Of a stretch of DNA of 64,000 nt, positions 1 through 8,357 are shown piece by piece (positions within the stretch are counted from its first letter, which is position 1; every line of letters starts with the position of its first letter). The DNA is taken from the NCBI GenBank assembly GCA_965262015.1, contig OZ253494.1:372001-436000 (forward strand), in the 5' to 3' direction. The notes under the pieces are model-generated. The model was not told the origin of the DNA. It ran no database searches and saw nothing but the letters and a program-made list of their open reading frames with translations. The translations under genes and the position numbers were made by a program. The DNA comes from G965262015 sp965262015. GTDB lineage: Bacteria; Spirochaetota; Leptospiria; Turneriellales; CBDBES01.

Positions 1-684
1 TACTGTAAAATAGAATAAAATTACTATGGGCAATAACAGCAGAATATATAAATAAATAAAATACTGTGTAATTTTCTCACCATATATATTGGGTAAAACA
101 GGTATACTGCCTTTAGCATACTCTTCTTGAAGTTTTAAAGATAAAATCCAGAAATGAGCAGGTTGCCATAGCATCATATACAAAAATACTATGTAGCCTG
201 GTAATCTAATTGTATCATGACTAGCTAAATAGCCTATTAAAATGGGTAATGCACCTGGTAATCCTCCTAAAATTACACCAAAAGGACTCCGTTTTTTTAA
301 TATCAGGGTATACCATGCTACATAAGAAAAATAGGTACAAATGCTCAGAAACATAACTGAGATACTAAAAAATAAATAAGTGCAAAACAAGGCAAAGCAT
401 AATAAACATAGTGCAAATATCCAAAGTAGAGGCTTCCCAAGAAGTTCAATGGCGTGTTGTCTATGTTGTGTACGTTCCATATGTGTATCCATTTCATAGT
501 CTAGTATATTATTAACAATGGAGGCACTTATACCCATGAAAGTTAAAATTTGTGCAATGACTAATACATGGTATTTGTCTGTTATAAATTCAGGAGGTAA
601 ATAGAAGCCAACAATGGATGTAAAAACAACGGACACAACAATTCTTAGCTTAGAAAGTAATATAAGAGCTTGTAATATTTGCAT
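1..684 (-). CDS. ctaB: Protoheme IX farnesyltransferase (heme O synthase), 3' end off the window
   Basis: Membrane prenyltransferase of the UbiA family that adds a farnesyl group to heme B to give heme O for terminal oxidases. I translated the minus strand from the ATG at 682-684. The frame stays open for 228 codons to the window edge, so the C-terminus is missing. The first Asp-rich motif reads NNILDYEMDTHMERTQHR, matching the CtaB form NxLDxxxDxxMERTxxR. SPFGVILGGLPGALPILIGY and WQPAHFWILSLKLQEEYAKG are also characteristic of CtaB rather than of quinone UbiA enzymes. Several hydrophobic membrane spans are evident. No partner cox gene is visible because the gene meets the edge. Confidence 0.9.
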   Translation of the reverse strand, partial: MQILQALILLSKLRIVVSVVFTSIVGFYLPPEFITDKYHVLVIAQILTFMGISASIVNNILDYEMDTHMERTQHRQHAIELLGKPLLWIFALCLLCFALFCTYLFFSISVMFLSICTYFSYVAWYTLILKKRSPFGVILGGLPGALPILIGYLASHDTIRLPGYIVFLYMMLWQPAHFWILSLKLQEEYAKGSIPVLPNIYGEKITQYFIYLYILLLLPIVILFYFTV

Positions 685-1182
685 ATATATTAAGTTTCAA
701 CCTAGGTACGTATGAACTATTTATTATAAGTATCACTAAAAGAATTTTATAAAAATATTTATATATTTTCCTAACAATTAAGAAAGCTTATAGTAAGAGT
801 TATTTTAAAGGTAACTTATCTTCTTAAGTATAGGTACCAATTTACAGTGCAAAAATGTGCCAATCCTTAGATTAACTATCTTACTCTCTTTATTCTTTCT
901 GTATGTACTGGCTTTATTTTGTGCATTGACCACGTTCCTTGAGAGATGCTTTAATTATCTACAATGGTAGATTTATGCCTACTTGAGAATCATAGATAAC
1001 TTTTTGTTCCACCAATAATAAATAAGCTTATTTATTAAAGCTTTTATCACACTTATCGTAGAAAATACCTAATCAAGTCTATCCTGTTTAGTTCTAGGCT
1101 TGACTCTACATTCTATAAGTTATATGTAAATTTAATCGTTTCACTTTTAAGGTGTATCTTTGGATGATGGCTTCACAGGACC
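685..1182. other. Intergenic region with possible IS debris
   Basis: No open frame of useful length was found on either strand. The stretch 984-1016, read on the minus strand, resembles 31394-31427 on plus: both give a short V-E-Q-(K/E)-V-I-(Y/H)-D-S reading. The sequence around 848-857 also resembles the outer motif seen at the IS30-like ends. It probably contains eroded mobile-element sequence, but the evidence is weak. Confidence 0.35.
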
Positions 1183-1212
1183 TTGCAGTTTTTTCTAAAA
1201 GTATGTTATAAT
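1183..1212 (+). promoter_or_regulatory. Sigma70-type promoter of cysS
   Basis: A TTGCAG -35 at 1183-1188 and a perfect TATAAT -10 at 1207-1212 are separated by 18 bases. The cysS ATG is at 1232, so a start about 7 bases after the -10 leaves a leader of only 12-14 bases with no visible Shine-Dalgarno sequence. Confidence 0.6.
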
Positions 1213-1231
1213 CTGAGTATAGTATAAATAT

Positions 1232-2707
1232 ATGTCTTTAAAGAAACCTTTTCAACTGTTTAATTCATTTACTCATTCCAAAGAAGTCTTTATTCCCAGT
1301 AAAGATACAGTTAATATATATTCATGTGGTCCAACTGTTTATAATGAGCCTCATATTGGTAATATGAGGTCTTATCTCTTTGCTGATTTGCTAGTACGTT
1401 CACTTAGATTGGAAGGCTTTAAAACGCGGCATGTTGTAAATCTAACAGATATAGATGATAAAATTGTAAAAGGTCTAAAAGAGAAAAATACTGATAGTAC
1501 GGTTGATGATATTGTATTTTATACAGAACCCTTTATACAGAATTTTTTTGAGGCTATTCAAACTCTACGAATTACACCGGCGGATCATTATCCTAAAGCA
1601 ACAGAACACATGCATACTATTACTAATATGATTCATACACTTAAAGAAAAAGGTTATGCGTACGAAAAAGATCAATCTATTTATTATGCCATTAATAAAT
1701 TTAAAAACTATGGCAAACTTGCTAAAATTGATTTTGCTAATATGAAAACAGGTACCAGATATAATACTGATGAGTACCCGAAGGATGATATCCGAGACTT
1801 TGCTTTATGGAAATATAATGATGGTAATGTAGATCAAATCTACTGGGAAACAGAACATGGTCCAGGTAGACCAGGCTGGCATATAGAATGCTCTGCTATG
1901 ATACACAGCCTCTTTTCGGAACCAGTTGACATACATACAGGGGGAGTTGATCTCATGTTTCCACATCATGAAAATGAAATTGCACAAAGTGAAGCTGCCT
2001 TTGACAGGTCATTTGTAAAATTATGGATGCATTGTGAACATCTGATTATAGATAATAAAAAAATGTCAAAATCACTAGGTAATTTTTATACTCTATCTAA
2101 TTTACTACAAAAAGACTATTCTGCCTTATTATTACGTTATTTTTTGCTTACTACCCATTACAGACAAAAACTATATCTAAGTTTTGATATACTTGAACAG
2201 GCTAATCATACACTTCATAAAATACAAAATACTTATGAACGTTTTGAAAAGACAGCGATTCAAGAACAGAATGATCCTAATATAAATGTCCATGGTGTAA
2301 CCTCACAGTCTAATCAGCTTCAAATACAATTCTTAGATAGTTTAAAAAATGATTTAAATATCTCTGAGGCAATGGCAAACTTTCATGCTTTTTTAAAATA
2401 TGTAAATCATCTTTTAGATCAAGCACAGGACGTACTGCCTTTACCTGTTTATAAAATTTTGGATTCTAGTTTTGACTACTTTAATTCTATTTTAGATATC
2501 CTATTAAGAAATCAAGTGGATCATATTCCTCAAGAAGTGCAAATACTTATTCAAAAAAGGAATCAACATCGTGAAAATAAAGAATATGCAAAAGCAGATC
2601 ATATACGCAATATTGTTTACCAATCAGGATATATGATACTAGATACACATAAGGATAGTCAGATAAAAAAAGTTATACACTGTCCTGATGGTAAAAATAA
2701 CGAATAG
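1232..2707 (+). CDS. cysS: Cysteinyl-tRNA synthetase
   Basis: Class I aminoacyl-tRNA synthetase that charges tRNA-Cys with cysteine using ATP, in the cytoplasm. The 491-residue protein is of normal length. It has the zinc ligand Cys32 in SCGPTVYN, the HIGN nucleotide-binding motif at 41-44, the GWHIECSAM and HTGGVDLMFPHHENE zinc/active-site segments in the middle, and KMSKS at 277-281. The C-terminal anticodon-binding part includes RADHIRN-like KADHIRN. It is followed after about 40 bases by the TrmH-family gene, probably in one transcript. A strong promoter lies so close upstream that the mRNA would be nearly leaderless. Confidence 0.97.
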   Translation: MSLKKPFQLFNSFTHSKEVFIPSKDTVNIYSCGPTVYNEPHIGNMRSYLFADLLVRSLRLEGFKTRHVVNLTDIDDKIVKGLKEKNTDSTVDDIVFYTEPFIQNFFEAIQTLRITPADHYPKATEHMHTITNMIHTLKEKGYAYEKDQSIYYAINKFKNYGKLAKIDFANMKTGTRYNTDEYPKDDIRDFALWKYNDGNVDQIYWETEHGPGRPGWHIECSAMIHSLFSEPVDIHTGGVDLMFPHHENEIAQSEAAFDRSFVKLWMHCEHLIIDNKKMSKSLGNFYTLSNLLQKDYSALLLRYFLLTTHYRQKLYLSFDILEQANHTLHKIQNTYERFEKTAIQEQNDPNINVHGVTSQSNQLQIQFLDSLKNDLNISEAMANFHAFLKYVNHLLDQAQDVLPLPVYKILDSSFDYFNSILDILLRNQVDHIPQEVQILIQKRNQHRENKEYAKADHIRNIVYQSGYMILDTHKDSQIKKVIHCPDGKNNE

Positions 2708-2749
2708 CTTGTGTTAGTGTATTTGCCTAAATTATAATATCTAATTTTC

Positions 2750-3517
2750 ATGAAAAATTTATCGTCCAATCAAATCCAACTTATCTTTGGCATACATTCT
2801 GTAGAAGAAGCTCTCAAACACACAGGTCTATATAATGATGATATATTATATATTAATAAATATACGTCAAATACACGTATACGTGATTTGGGACGACGTG
2901 CTGGTCGTGCAAAAACGCAGATTAACAGAGTAGATTCACGAGTAATAGATGAAGTAGTGGGTCGGAAGGTAAATCACCAAGGTATTTTATTAAAACGTCA
3001 AAAAAGTTATTCTATTGTTACGTTAACTAAAGATACCATCATTAATTCAAAAGAACCAGGGGTCTATGTCTTAATTGATAGGTTACATGATCCACAAAAT
3101 CTGGGTTCTCTAATACGTTCTATGGTAGCTTTTAATGTACAAGGACTAATCTTATCCAATAAGCATGTTCCACCTGTTGGAGAAGTTGTATGGAAGGTAT
3201 CTTCTGGTGCATTGGCACATTTGCCAATATTATGGATCAGTGGAGTAACTAATTTTTTAAAGACTTTAAAAAAATCTAAAGATGTATATATTATAGGGGC
3301 AGATAACTCAGGAGAGATAATTACTCTAGATTGGTTACAAGATATTAAAATACTCTATGCCAATATTATATTAGTTCTAGGTTCAGAAGATAAGGGTATT
3401 TCCCAAGCTATTGTACCATATTTAGATCATAGAGTAAGAATAGAACAAAGTATGAAAATAGATAGTTTAAATGTAGGGGTAGCAGGTGGTATTTTACTAT
3501 ATCTATTATATCGGTAG
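2750..3517 (+). CDS. rlmB: TrmH/SpoU-family rRNA 2'-O-methyltransferase (RlmB-like)
   Basis: SPOUT-fold S-adenosylmethionine-dependent methyltransferase; members of this subgroup methylate the ribose of a guanosine in 23S rRNA. The 255-residue protein has the N-terminal substrate-binding domain (FGIHSVEEAL near residue 14) and the catalytic domain with DRLHDPQNLGSLIRS, then LVLGSEDKGIS and the knot motif MKIDSLNVGVAGGILLY near the C-terminus. It sits just downstream of cysS. The stop codon lies inside a hairpin shared with the convergent gene. The family is certain; the exact target nucleotide is inferred. Confidence 0.88.
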   Translation: MKNLSSNQIQLIFGIHSVEEALKHTGLYNDDILYINKYTSNTRIRDLGRRAGRAKTQINRVDSRVIDEVVGRKVNHQGILLKRQKSYSIVTLTKDTIINSKEPGVYVLIDRLHDPQNLGSLIRSMVAFNVQGLILSNKHVPPVGEVVWKVSSGALAHLPILWISGVTNFLKTLKKSKDVYIIGADNSGEIITLDWLQDIKILYANIILVLGSEDKGISQAIVPYLDHRVRIEQSMKIDSLNVGVAGGILLYLLYR

Positions 3518-3548
3518 TTAAAACTTCAGGCAGGAATTTTAACTACCG
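3512..3548. terminator. Bidirectional hairpin between convergent genes
   Basis: Twelve-base perfect arms, CGGTAGTTAAAA at 3512-3523 and TTTTAACTACCG at 3537-3548, with a further TTC/GAA pairing in the loop. The arms contain the rlmB stop and cover the 3' end of the minus gene. There is no clear T-run beyond the arms, so its action as a terminator in both directions is inferred from position. Confidence 0.55.
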
Positions 3549-4278
3549 ACAAGGACTCGCGAAGGAATAATACTGTTTCGCAAATGATTACTCTAACAGT
3601 GCTATTAGTAGGCCATAGAGAAGCTGTATGATGAAATTCAGTCTGTAATTCGCTATCTGGATTGGCACATCCACCATCATAATCATCCACGGATTCATAT
3701 ATTCCATTCCATAAGGTATAAGACTTTTTTAGGAGGTGGTTACCCTCATATAATAACATTCTCTTTTGTTTATTAAGCAAGATATTCATTTGTTGTCTAA
3801 TCTGTTCGTCTATTGTCTGAGTATAATTCATTCTTGTTTCTATATTAAAACTAAAATTACGTTTCAATATAGATAGAATAGTAACATGACTTGATCTTTC
3901 TTTAGCGAAGCGGTACTGTAACTTAATATTAAGATCACTTAAAGCAGGAAAAAAAACTTGATCTAAAGTCGTGAAAATATTTGCCAGTACGATTAAATCT
4001 TTATCATGGATATTGGGATATTGGCACTCTTGAGAAAAAACTTTTTGAAACTTATATTGGTGATAAATATCTTCTGATACACTAGTATGCGTCATGGTTA
4101 AGGTATCTATATCTTGCCCACCTGTGATTACGTCTATACTAGACATAATTTTTCCTAACTCTATCATAGCTCTCTTTTTTTGTTCTATATTAGTAGATGT
4201 ACGTGCAATACCCTCATATTGTTTTTTAATTTTTAGCAGGTGTGCTAACTCTTGAGATTCTTCAGGTGTTAAAGGCAT
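3526..4278 (-). CDS. Hypothetical protein, 250 aa
   Basis: I do not recognise this family. It is a soluble-looking protein with no signal peptide or membrane span. The N-terminus (LTPEESQELAHLLKIKKQYE) is charged and helical, and a second helical stretch rich in Gln, Lys and Met lies at about 155-185. The C-terminal third is more mixed, with a DDYDGGCANPDSE segment. It is the last gene of the minus cluster that begins with the STAS gene at 8308, and starts 12 bases after the DUF547 gene, so it is probably co-transcribed. Confidence 0.7.
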   Translation of the reverse strand: MPLTPEESQELAHLLKIKKQYEGIARTSTNIEQKKRAMIELGKIMSSIDVITGGQDIDTLTMTHTSVSEDIYHQYKFQKVFSQECQYPNIHDKDLIVLANIFTTLDQVFFPALSDLNIKLQYRFAKERSSHVTILSILKRNFSFNIETRMNYTQTIDEQIRQQMNILLNKQKRMLLYEGNHLLKKSYTLWNGIYESVDDYDGGCANPDSELQTEFHHTASLWPTNSTVRVIICETVLFLRESLSVVKIPA

Positions 4279-4290
4279 ATGTTACCGCTA

Positions 4291-5088
4291 TTATTTTACG
4301 TCATTAAGTGACCAATCATATTTAATATACTCTATTTGGTATTTACTCAGATCTATATCAAGTTTAGTATACTGTTTATAAAATAGTCTAGGATCACCTA
4401 GATCATGTGCATACCATTTAAATAGACTAATAACATATATCTTTTTGGCAACATGATCAACACGCATATACTCTTTTAGATGAAGATATTTCTGAGTTTG
4501 TACAATTAAAGCACGTTTTAAAGAAGTACCCTCGTAGGCGCTATTACGTAATTCTGGACACGATCTAGAAGCACAATTCATAGCAAAATGGATAAGGGGT
4601 TGGTTAAACTTAGCTAGAATAATTTTTTTTTCTAAAGTATTCAGGCTAATTTTTTGTCCCAATAGAGAAAATTTAGAATCAAAAAATGACCAATTATATT
4701 TCTGTACCAATTGTTTACCTAATTTCATGACAGACTTTATAGGATAGTACTTATAGGTCACTTTAACAATGAGTGCATTATATAAATTAATTAGATATGC
4801 CAATTGTTCTTCTCTATTTCTCAGCACCTTATAGTTAATAGATAATAGATAGTCTACATAAGATTTTACCAGATGATAATCTTTCTTACCACGTTGATAG
4901 TCTACTGACCGGCCTACTACATATTTTTTCAACCAGGTATTCCATAGAGTATTATCTACTGTTTTAATTATTTTATATTTTATTTTTGAATCAGCTAATA
5001 TACAAGTAGGAAAAATACAAGATAATATGGATAGTAATGCCATACTAAAGGCAAACCACTGTAGTCGTAGTGTAAAATATTTACACAT
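4291..5088 (-). CDS. Secreted DUF547 protein
   Basis: The 265-residue protein has an N-terminal hydrophobic segment (about residues 10-32, ending near CIFPTCILADS) consistent with a signal peptide. It then shows the DUF547 core: REEQLAYLINLYNALIVKV, a YPIKSV segment, ISLNTLEKKII, and the Cys-containing IHFAMNCASRSCPELR, which is the family's hallmark. The biochemical role of DUF547 is not established. The ATG overlaps the stop of the upstream outer-membrane-like gene as TAATG, which suggests coupled translation. Likely periplasmic. Confidence 0.8.
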   Translation of the reverse strand: MCKYFTLRLQWFAFSMALLSILSCIFPTCILADSKIKYKIIKTVDNTLWNTWLKKYVVGRSVDYQRGKKDYHLVKSYVDYLLSINYKVLRNREEQLAYLINLYNALIVKVTYKYYPIKSVMKLGKQLVQKYNWSFFDSKFSLLGQKISLNTLEKKIILAKFNQPLIHFAMNCASRSCPELRNSAYEGTSLKRALIVQTQKYLHLKEYMRVDHVAKKIYVISLFKWYAHDLGDPRLFYKQYTKLDIDLSKYQIEYIKYDWSLNDVK

Positions 5089-5840
5089 TAATATAGAAGA
5101 GTTAACTTAAAATAGGGTTCTAACAATGATACATACAACCTATCCGTTGAATTCCTAGGAGAGAAAGTAGCAAAGTCGTAACGTAAACCCATAGAAAACA
5201 AGACAATAGAAGAGACTATATTACGTATTTGACCAAAAGGATCAAATGTCAATTCAAATAGAGTACGAATATGCCATATCCATCCAACATTGGGGTGAAA
5301 GAATGGCAAGGGAATATCTATTTTAGTTAAGAGGGATATGTATGTACTAGGAAACCAGTATATCTGCAAGACAGGTGCAATATAAAGCATATATGGGTTA
5401 TAACTTAGTCTTGGCACCAGGTATCCCAAATGTCCTAACTTTCCGCCTACTAAAAAAAGTAGATTTAAGTCATCTATAGATTGTGAAATGTATGAAAGAC
5501 TAGTATCAAAAAAAATGAAGGGATGTATGCTATCTTTATTTAAGAAATTAGACGTACCTGCATAATATTGTGCTAAATGTGCCATATCATCAATCAAGGT
5601 GGCTTCTGTAACTACACTATAAAAAGGTGCAGCTCCCCAAAAATACAGACCTGAAGCAAATACACTATGTATAGAATTTACAGAGGGTGTAGGCCTACTA
5701 AAGGCAATATCTCCCCGTAAGTTCAGTTGTACACCAAACACTCCTTCTTCAGTAATTACTGCACTGTGCAATTGAGAGTATGAAGCAAGACTAAATAAGG
5801 TAGTTAAAGAAAGTAATAAAAGTTTTTGTCTATATGACAT
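5088..5840 (-). CDS. Putative outer-membrane or secreted protein
   Basis: A longer frame reaches 5891, but I prefer the ATG at 5840. The protein then begins MSYRQKLLLLSLTTLFSLAS, a normal signal peptide, and no longer overlaps the upstream coiled-coil gene. The mature part is about 225 residues, with alternating hydrophobic and aromatic stretches (for example YFWGAAPFYSVVTE and VLQIYWFPSTYISLLTKIDI) and a terminal aromatic residue (LTLLY), as in beta-barrel proteins. No family was recognised. The final codon overlaps the next ATG. The barrel assignment is inferred from composition only. Confidence 0.65.
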   Translation of the reverse strand: MSYRQKLLLLSLTTLFSLASYSQLHSAVITEEGVFGVQLNLRGDIAFSRPTPSVNSIHSVFASGLYFWGAAPFYSVVTEATLIDDMAHLAQYYAGTSNFLNKDSIHPFIFFDTSLSYISQSIDDLNLLFLVGGKLGHLGYLVPRLSYNPYMLYIAPVLQIYWFPSTYISLLTKIDIPLPFFHPNVGWIWHIRTLFELTFDPFGQIRNIVSSIVLFSMGLRYDFATFSPRNSTDRLYVSLLEPYFKLTLLY

Positions 5841-5853
5841 TCTACGCACGTAT

Positions 5854-6501
5854 TTACTGGTATAGCTGGCCAGGCTCACCAGTCTCATCAACAGTACGTT
5901 CTTCTGTTTTTACATAAGACACTTCTTCTTGTTCATCAACAATAGATTGAGATACATTATGAGTGGAAGCCGTAGTATCAGTAGTGGGTATAGCTACATG
6001 TTGGCTGTCCTGACTTTGTGCCAGCGAATGTTTAAGTCTTTTTATCTCATTTGCAAATTGTTCATTCTGATCTTTCATTGTGTCATAATCTGTTTTTAAT
6101 TGCGTATTTTTTTCTTGTTCATTAACATTAGATTGAGATACATTATGAGTGGAAGCCGTAGTATCAGTAGTGGGTATAGCTACATGTTGGCTGTCCTGAC
6201 TTTGTGTTAGCGAATGTTTAAGATTTTTTATCTCGTTTGCAAATTGTTCATTCTGATCTTTCATTGTATCATAATCCGCTTCTATGCGCTTATTCTCTTG
6301 TTGTAGTAGATGTACGGATGACACTTCTTGCTCCAGAGATCTTATTTTATCTCGGAATTTAAAAATCTGTTTAACCAGTTTAGGATAAAAAATAGCTAAA
6401 TTAATACCAATAGCATGTTTTTTAACTGCTTTATGATCATCTAATACTTCGAATAAATTTTCTTCAGGCAACTGAGATGGTACTTTAAATTTTTTCCACA
6501 T
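5854..6501 (-). CDS. Coiled-coil protein with a 62-residue internal duplication
   Basis: A 215-residue soluble protein. Residues 1-65 are unique. Two nearly identical copies of a 62-residue unit follow, each beginning DYDTMKDQNEQFANEIK and ending in a Thr/Ser/His-rich linker with HVAIPTTDTTASTHNVSQS. The first half of each unit has heptad-like spacing typical of a coiled coil. The two copies are almost identical in DNA as well (offset 186 bases), which implies a recent duplication. Function unknown. It sits between two hypothetical genes in the STAS-ddl cluster. Confidence 0.75.
   Translation of the reverse strand: MWKKFKVPSQLPEENLFEVLDDHKAVKKHAIGINLAIFYPKLVKQIFKFRDKIRSLEQEVSSVHLLQQENKRIEADYDTMKDQNEQFANEIKNLKHSLTQSQDSQHVAIPTTDTTASTHNVSQSNVNEQEKNTQLKTDYDTMKDQNEQFANEIKRLKHSLAQSQDSQHVAIPTTDTTASTHNVSQSIVDEQEEVSYVKTEERTVDETGEPGQLYQ
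5905..6285 (-). repeat. Two tandem 186-bp units inside the coiled-coil gene
   Basis: The block starting at about 5945 recurs at about 6131 with very few differences, so the offset is 186 bases, or 62 codons. The copies stay in frame. Confidence 0.8.
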
Positions 6502-6516
6502 AAATTAATTATATCC

Positions 6517-6867
6517 TTACCCTATACACCGTATAGCTTTTTCTTGTATAGTTACCGTAATAATATTATGGTAACCACTGCAATTTAATAATTTCTTAGG
6601 TAAATCTAGTTTACCTTGTAGTAGTATGCGTATCTTTCCCATATCATTAGGAATAGTGCCTTCGAAATCCATATATCGCCTACGATGTGGTTTATTCAGA
6701 AACATATCAAATATATTTTTCCCTTTAATCTGCCTGGTAAAAGCTTTATAGCTAACAAGTAATTCATCCTTACTTATATCCATAAATAGATCTAAATGGT
6801 TATGGATGTGTTTGCCTTTCCAATAATGGTAACTTAAGGTAAAACTAACAGATTGGAACACATTCAA
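6517..6867 (-). CDS. Hypothetical protein, 116 aa
   Basis: Not recognised. It has no signal peptide or membrane segment, and is basic in the middle (NKPHRRRYMDFEGTIPND) with beta-like alternation before and after. It lies 8 bases downstream of ddl and 15 bases upstream of the coiled-coil gene, so it is very probably part of the same transcript. The GTIPNDMGKIRILLQGKL segment looks like a small beta-rich fold, but I cannot name a family. Confidence 0.6.
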   Translation of the reverse strand: MNVFQSVSFTLSYHYWKGKHIHNHLDLFMDISKDELLVSYKAFTRQIKGKNIFDMFLNKPHRRRYMDFEGTIPNDMGKIRILLQGKLDLPKKLLNCSGYHNIITVTIQEKAIRCIG

Positions 6868-6875
6868 GTCTAGTA

Positions 6876-7943
6876 TTAAGACTTCATTTTTATTTGCAAG
6901 TTCTTTTCAAATTTTTGCAAACCTAAATTAACTAATTGGGTTACCAATTGGGCTTCATTATAACCTTCATAAAGCCATAATTTGGGAAACATACTAATCT
7001 CTGTAAAGCCAGGCATAGTATTAATTTCATTCAAATATAACTTACCAGTCTTATGCGAAAGAAAAAAATCAACTCTAGCTAATCCATTACCCTGAACAGA
7101 ACTAAAGGCCTGTTTAGCAAATAATTGTATTTGCTTTTGCAGAGTATTGTTTATATCAGCTGGAATATGTAATTGAGAAGTACCAGAGTGGTTGTACTTG
7201 GTATCAAAGGAGTAGTAATTGGCTTCATAAGTAACTTCACCCATTGTAGTTATATTATAATCAGGGTAGTTACCCATAATACCCACTTCAATTTCACGGC
7301 AATCAATTGACGCTTCAATAAGTACATGACAATCATAGTTAAAGGCATCTTCCATTGCCGTATATAAATCTTGCATATGGTCAACCCTGGTAATACCAAT
7401 AGAGCTACCCATATTACACGCTTTAACAAAAACAGGTAGTTTAAATTTAGTTTGAACAGTATCATAAATATTTTGAAAATGATGTGTCATGTCGCTAACG
7501 TGGTAATGTAAAAAATGTACATAAGGTATATTTACCATATTCAACATACATTTTGTTAGATATTTATTCATACAGAGCGTGGAAGTGGACAAGCCACAAC
7601 CAACATAAGGAATACGTAGAGCCTCAAACATCCCTTGTATAGTACCATCCTCACCATATTGACCGTGTATCATAGGAAAAGCAATATCAAATTGTAATAA
7701 TCTATTGTCATTTATTCTTAAGGAAAGATTTTTACGGGTGTCTAGATAACATAGTTTTTTTTGATGTTGCTCTGGTTTAATACAAACTTGTTCTTGTAAG
7801 TGCCAGGTATGATCTTCTTTAATATAAACAGGAACAACCTGATAGCTAGCCTTAACTAGAGCATCAAAAATATAACAAGCTGAGATACAAGAAATGCGGT
7901 GTTCATACGAGGCACCACCGTACAGCAAGAGGACTACAGTCAT
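6876..7943 (-). CDS. ddl: D-alanine--D-alanine ligase
   Basis: ATP-grasp enzyme that joins two D-alanines for the peptidoglycan stem peptide, in the cytoplasm. The 355-residue protein shows the N-terminal LLYGGASYEHRIS motif, HGQYGEDGTIQGMFEALRIPYVG, the ATP-binding VFVKACNMGSSIGI, and the Mg-binding end GLARVDFFL...LYLNEINTMPGFTEISMFP. Length and motif order are normal. It is transcribed with the STAS gene 38 bases upstream. Its presence implies a peptidoglycan wall. Confidence 0.95.
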   Translation of the reverse strand: MTVVLLLYGGASYEHRISCISACYIFDALVKASYQVVPVYIKEDHTWHLQEQVCIKPEQHQKKLCYLDTRKNLSLRINDNRLLQFDIAFPMIHGQYGEDGTIQGMFEALRIPYVGCGLSTSTLCMNKYLTKCMLNMVNIPYVHFLHYHVSDMTHHFQNIYDTVQTKFKLPVFVKACNMGSSIGITRVDHMQDLYTAMEDAFNYDCHVLIEASIDCREIEVGIMGNYPDYNITTMGEVTYEANYYSFDTKYNHSGTSQLHIPADINNTLQKQIQLFAKQAFSSVQGNGLARVDFFLSHKTGKLYLNEINTMPGFTEISMFPKLWLYEGYNEAQLVTQLVNLGLQKFEKNLQIKMKS

Positions 7944-7981
7944 GACTGCAACACAGAAGAAGAGGGACTACTACAAACTAA

Positions 7982-8308
7982 TTAAATTTGTATTTCACTT
8001 TCGTCTTTGTATATGGTAAAAAACTGGTCTAAGGTAGCTAATTTCAAGATATAAAATATAGAATCTTGCATGTTCATAAGGGCAAACTTACCACCCTTAG
8101 CTATTATTTTTTTCTTGGTTGAAACTAAGACACCAATACCAGACGAATCCATGTAAGAGATACCACCCATGTCAATAATAAGAGATTCAAGATCCTCTGC
8201 CAGTACATTCGCAACAGCATCTTTCAGATCACCAACGTTATACAAATCCACGGCACCACTTACTACCAGGATCTTGTGTTTATCTAAATCACGCAGGCTT
8301 ACTTCCAT
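7982..8308 (-). CDS. STAS-domain anti-sigma factor antagonist
   Basis: A 108-residue protein that is a single STAS domain. Proteins of this type bind anti-sigma kinases and are switched off by phosphorylation of a conserved Ser. The motif MDSSGIGVLVSTKKK carries the expected phosphorylatable serine, and the fold starts with the usual ILVVSGAVDLYN strand-helix. No kinase or phosphatase partner lies in the window, so the signalling target is unknown. It is the first gene of the minus cluster 3526-8308. No clear Shine-Dalgarno is seen before the ATG. Confidence 0.88.
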   Translation of the reverse strand: MEVSLRDLDKHKILVVSGAVDLYNVGDLKDAVANVLAEDLESLIIDMGGISYMDSSGIGVLVSTKKKIIAKGGKFALMNMQDSIFYILKLATLDQFFTIYKDESEIQI

Positions 8309-8357
8309 GCTGATTTATTCGGCATTGTAGGAGGTTAAGTCAAGTATTTTTTTAACC

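Noticed and set aside
685..1182. tRNA or small RNA gene in the ctaB-cysS gap
   Set aside because: I looked for a T-loop (GTTCGA) and acceptor pairing and found none here or elsewhere in the window.
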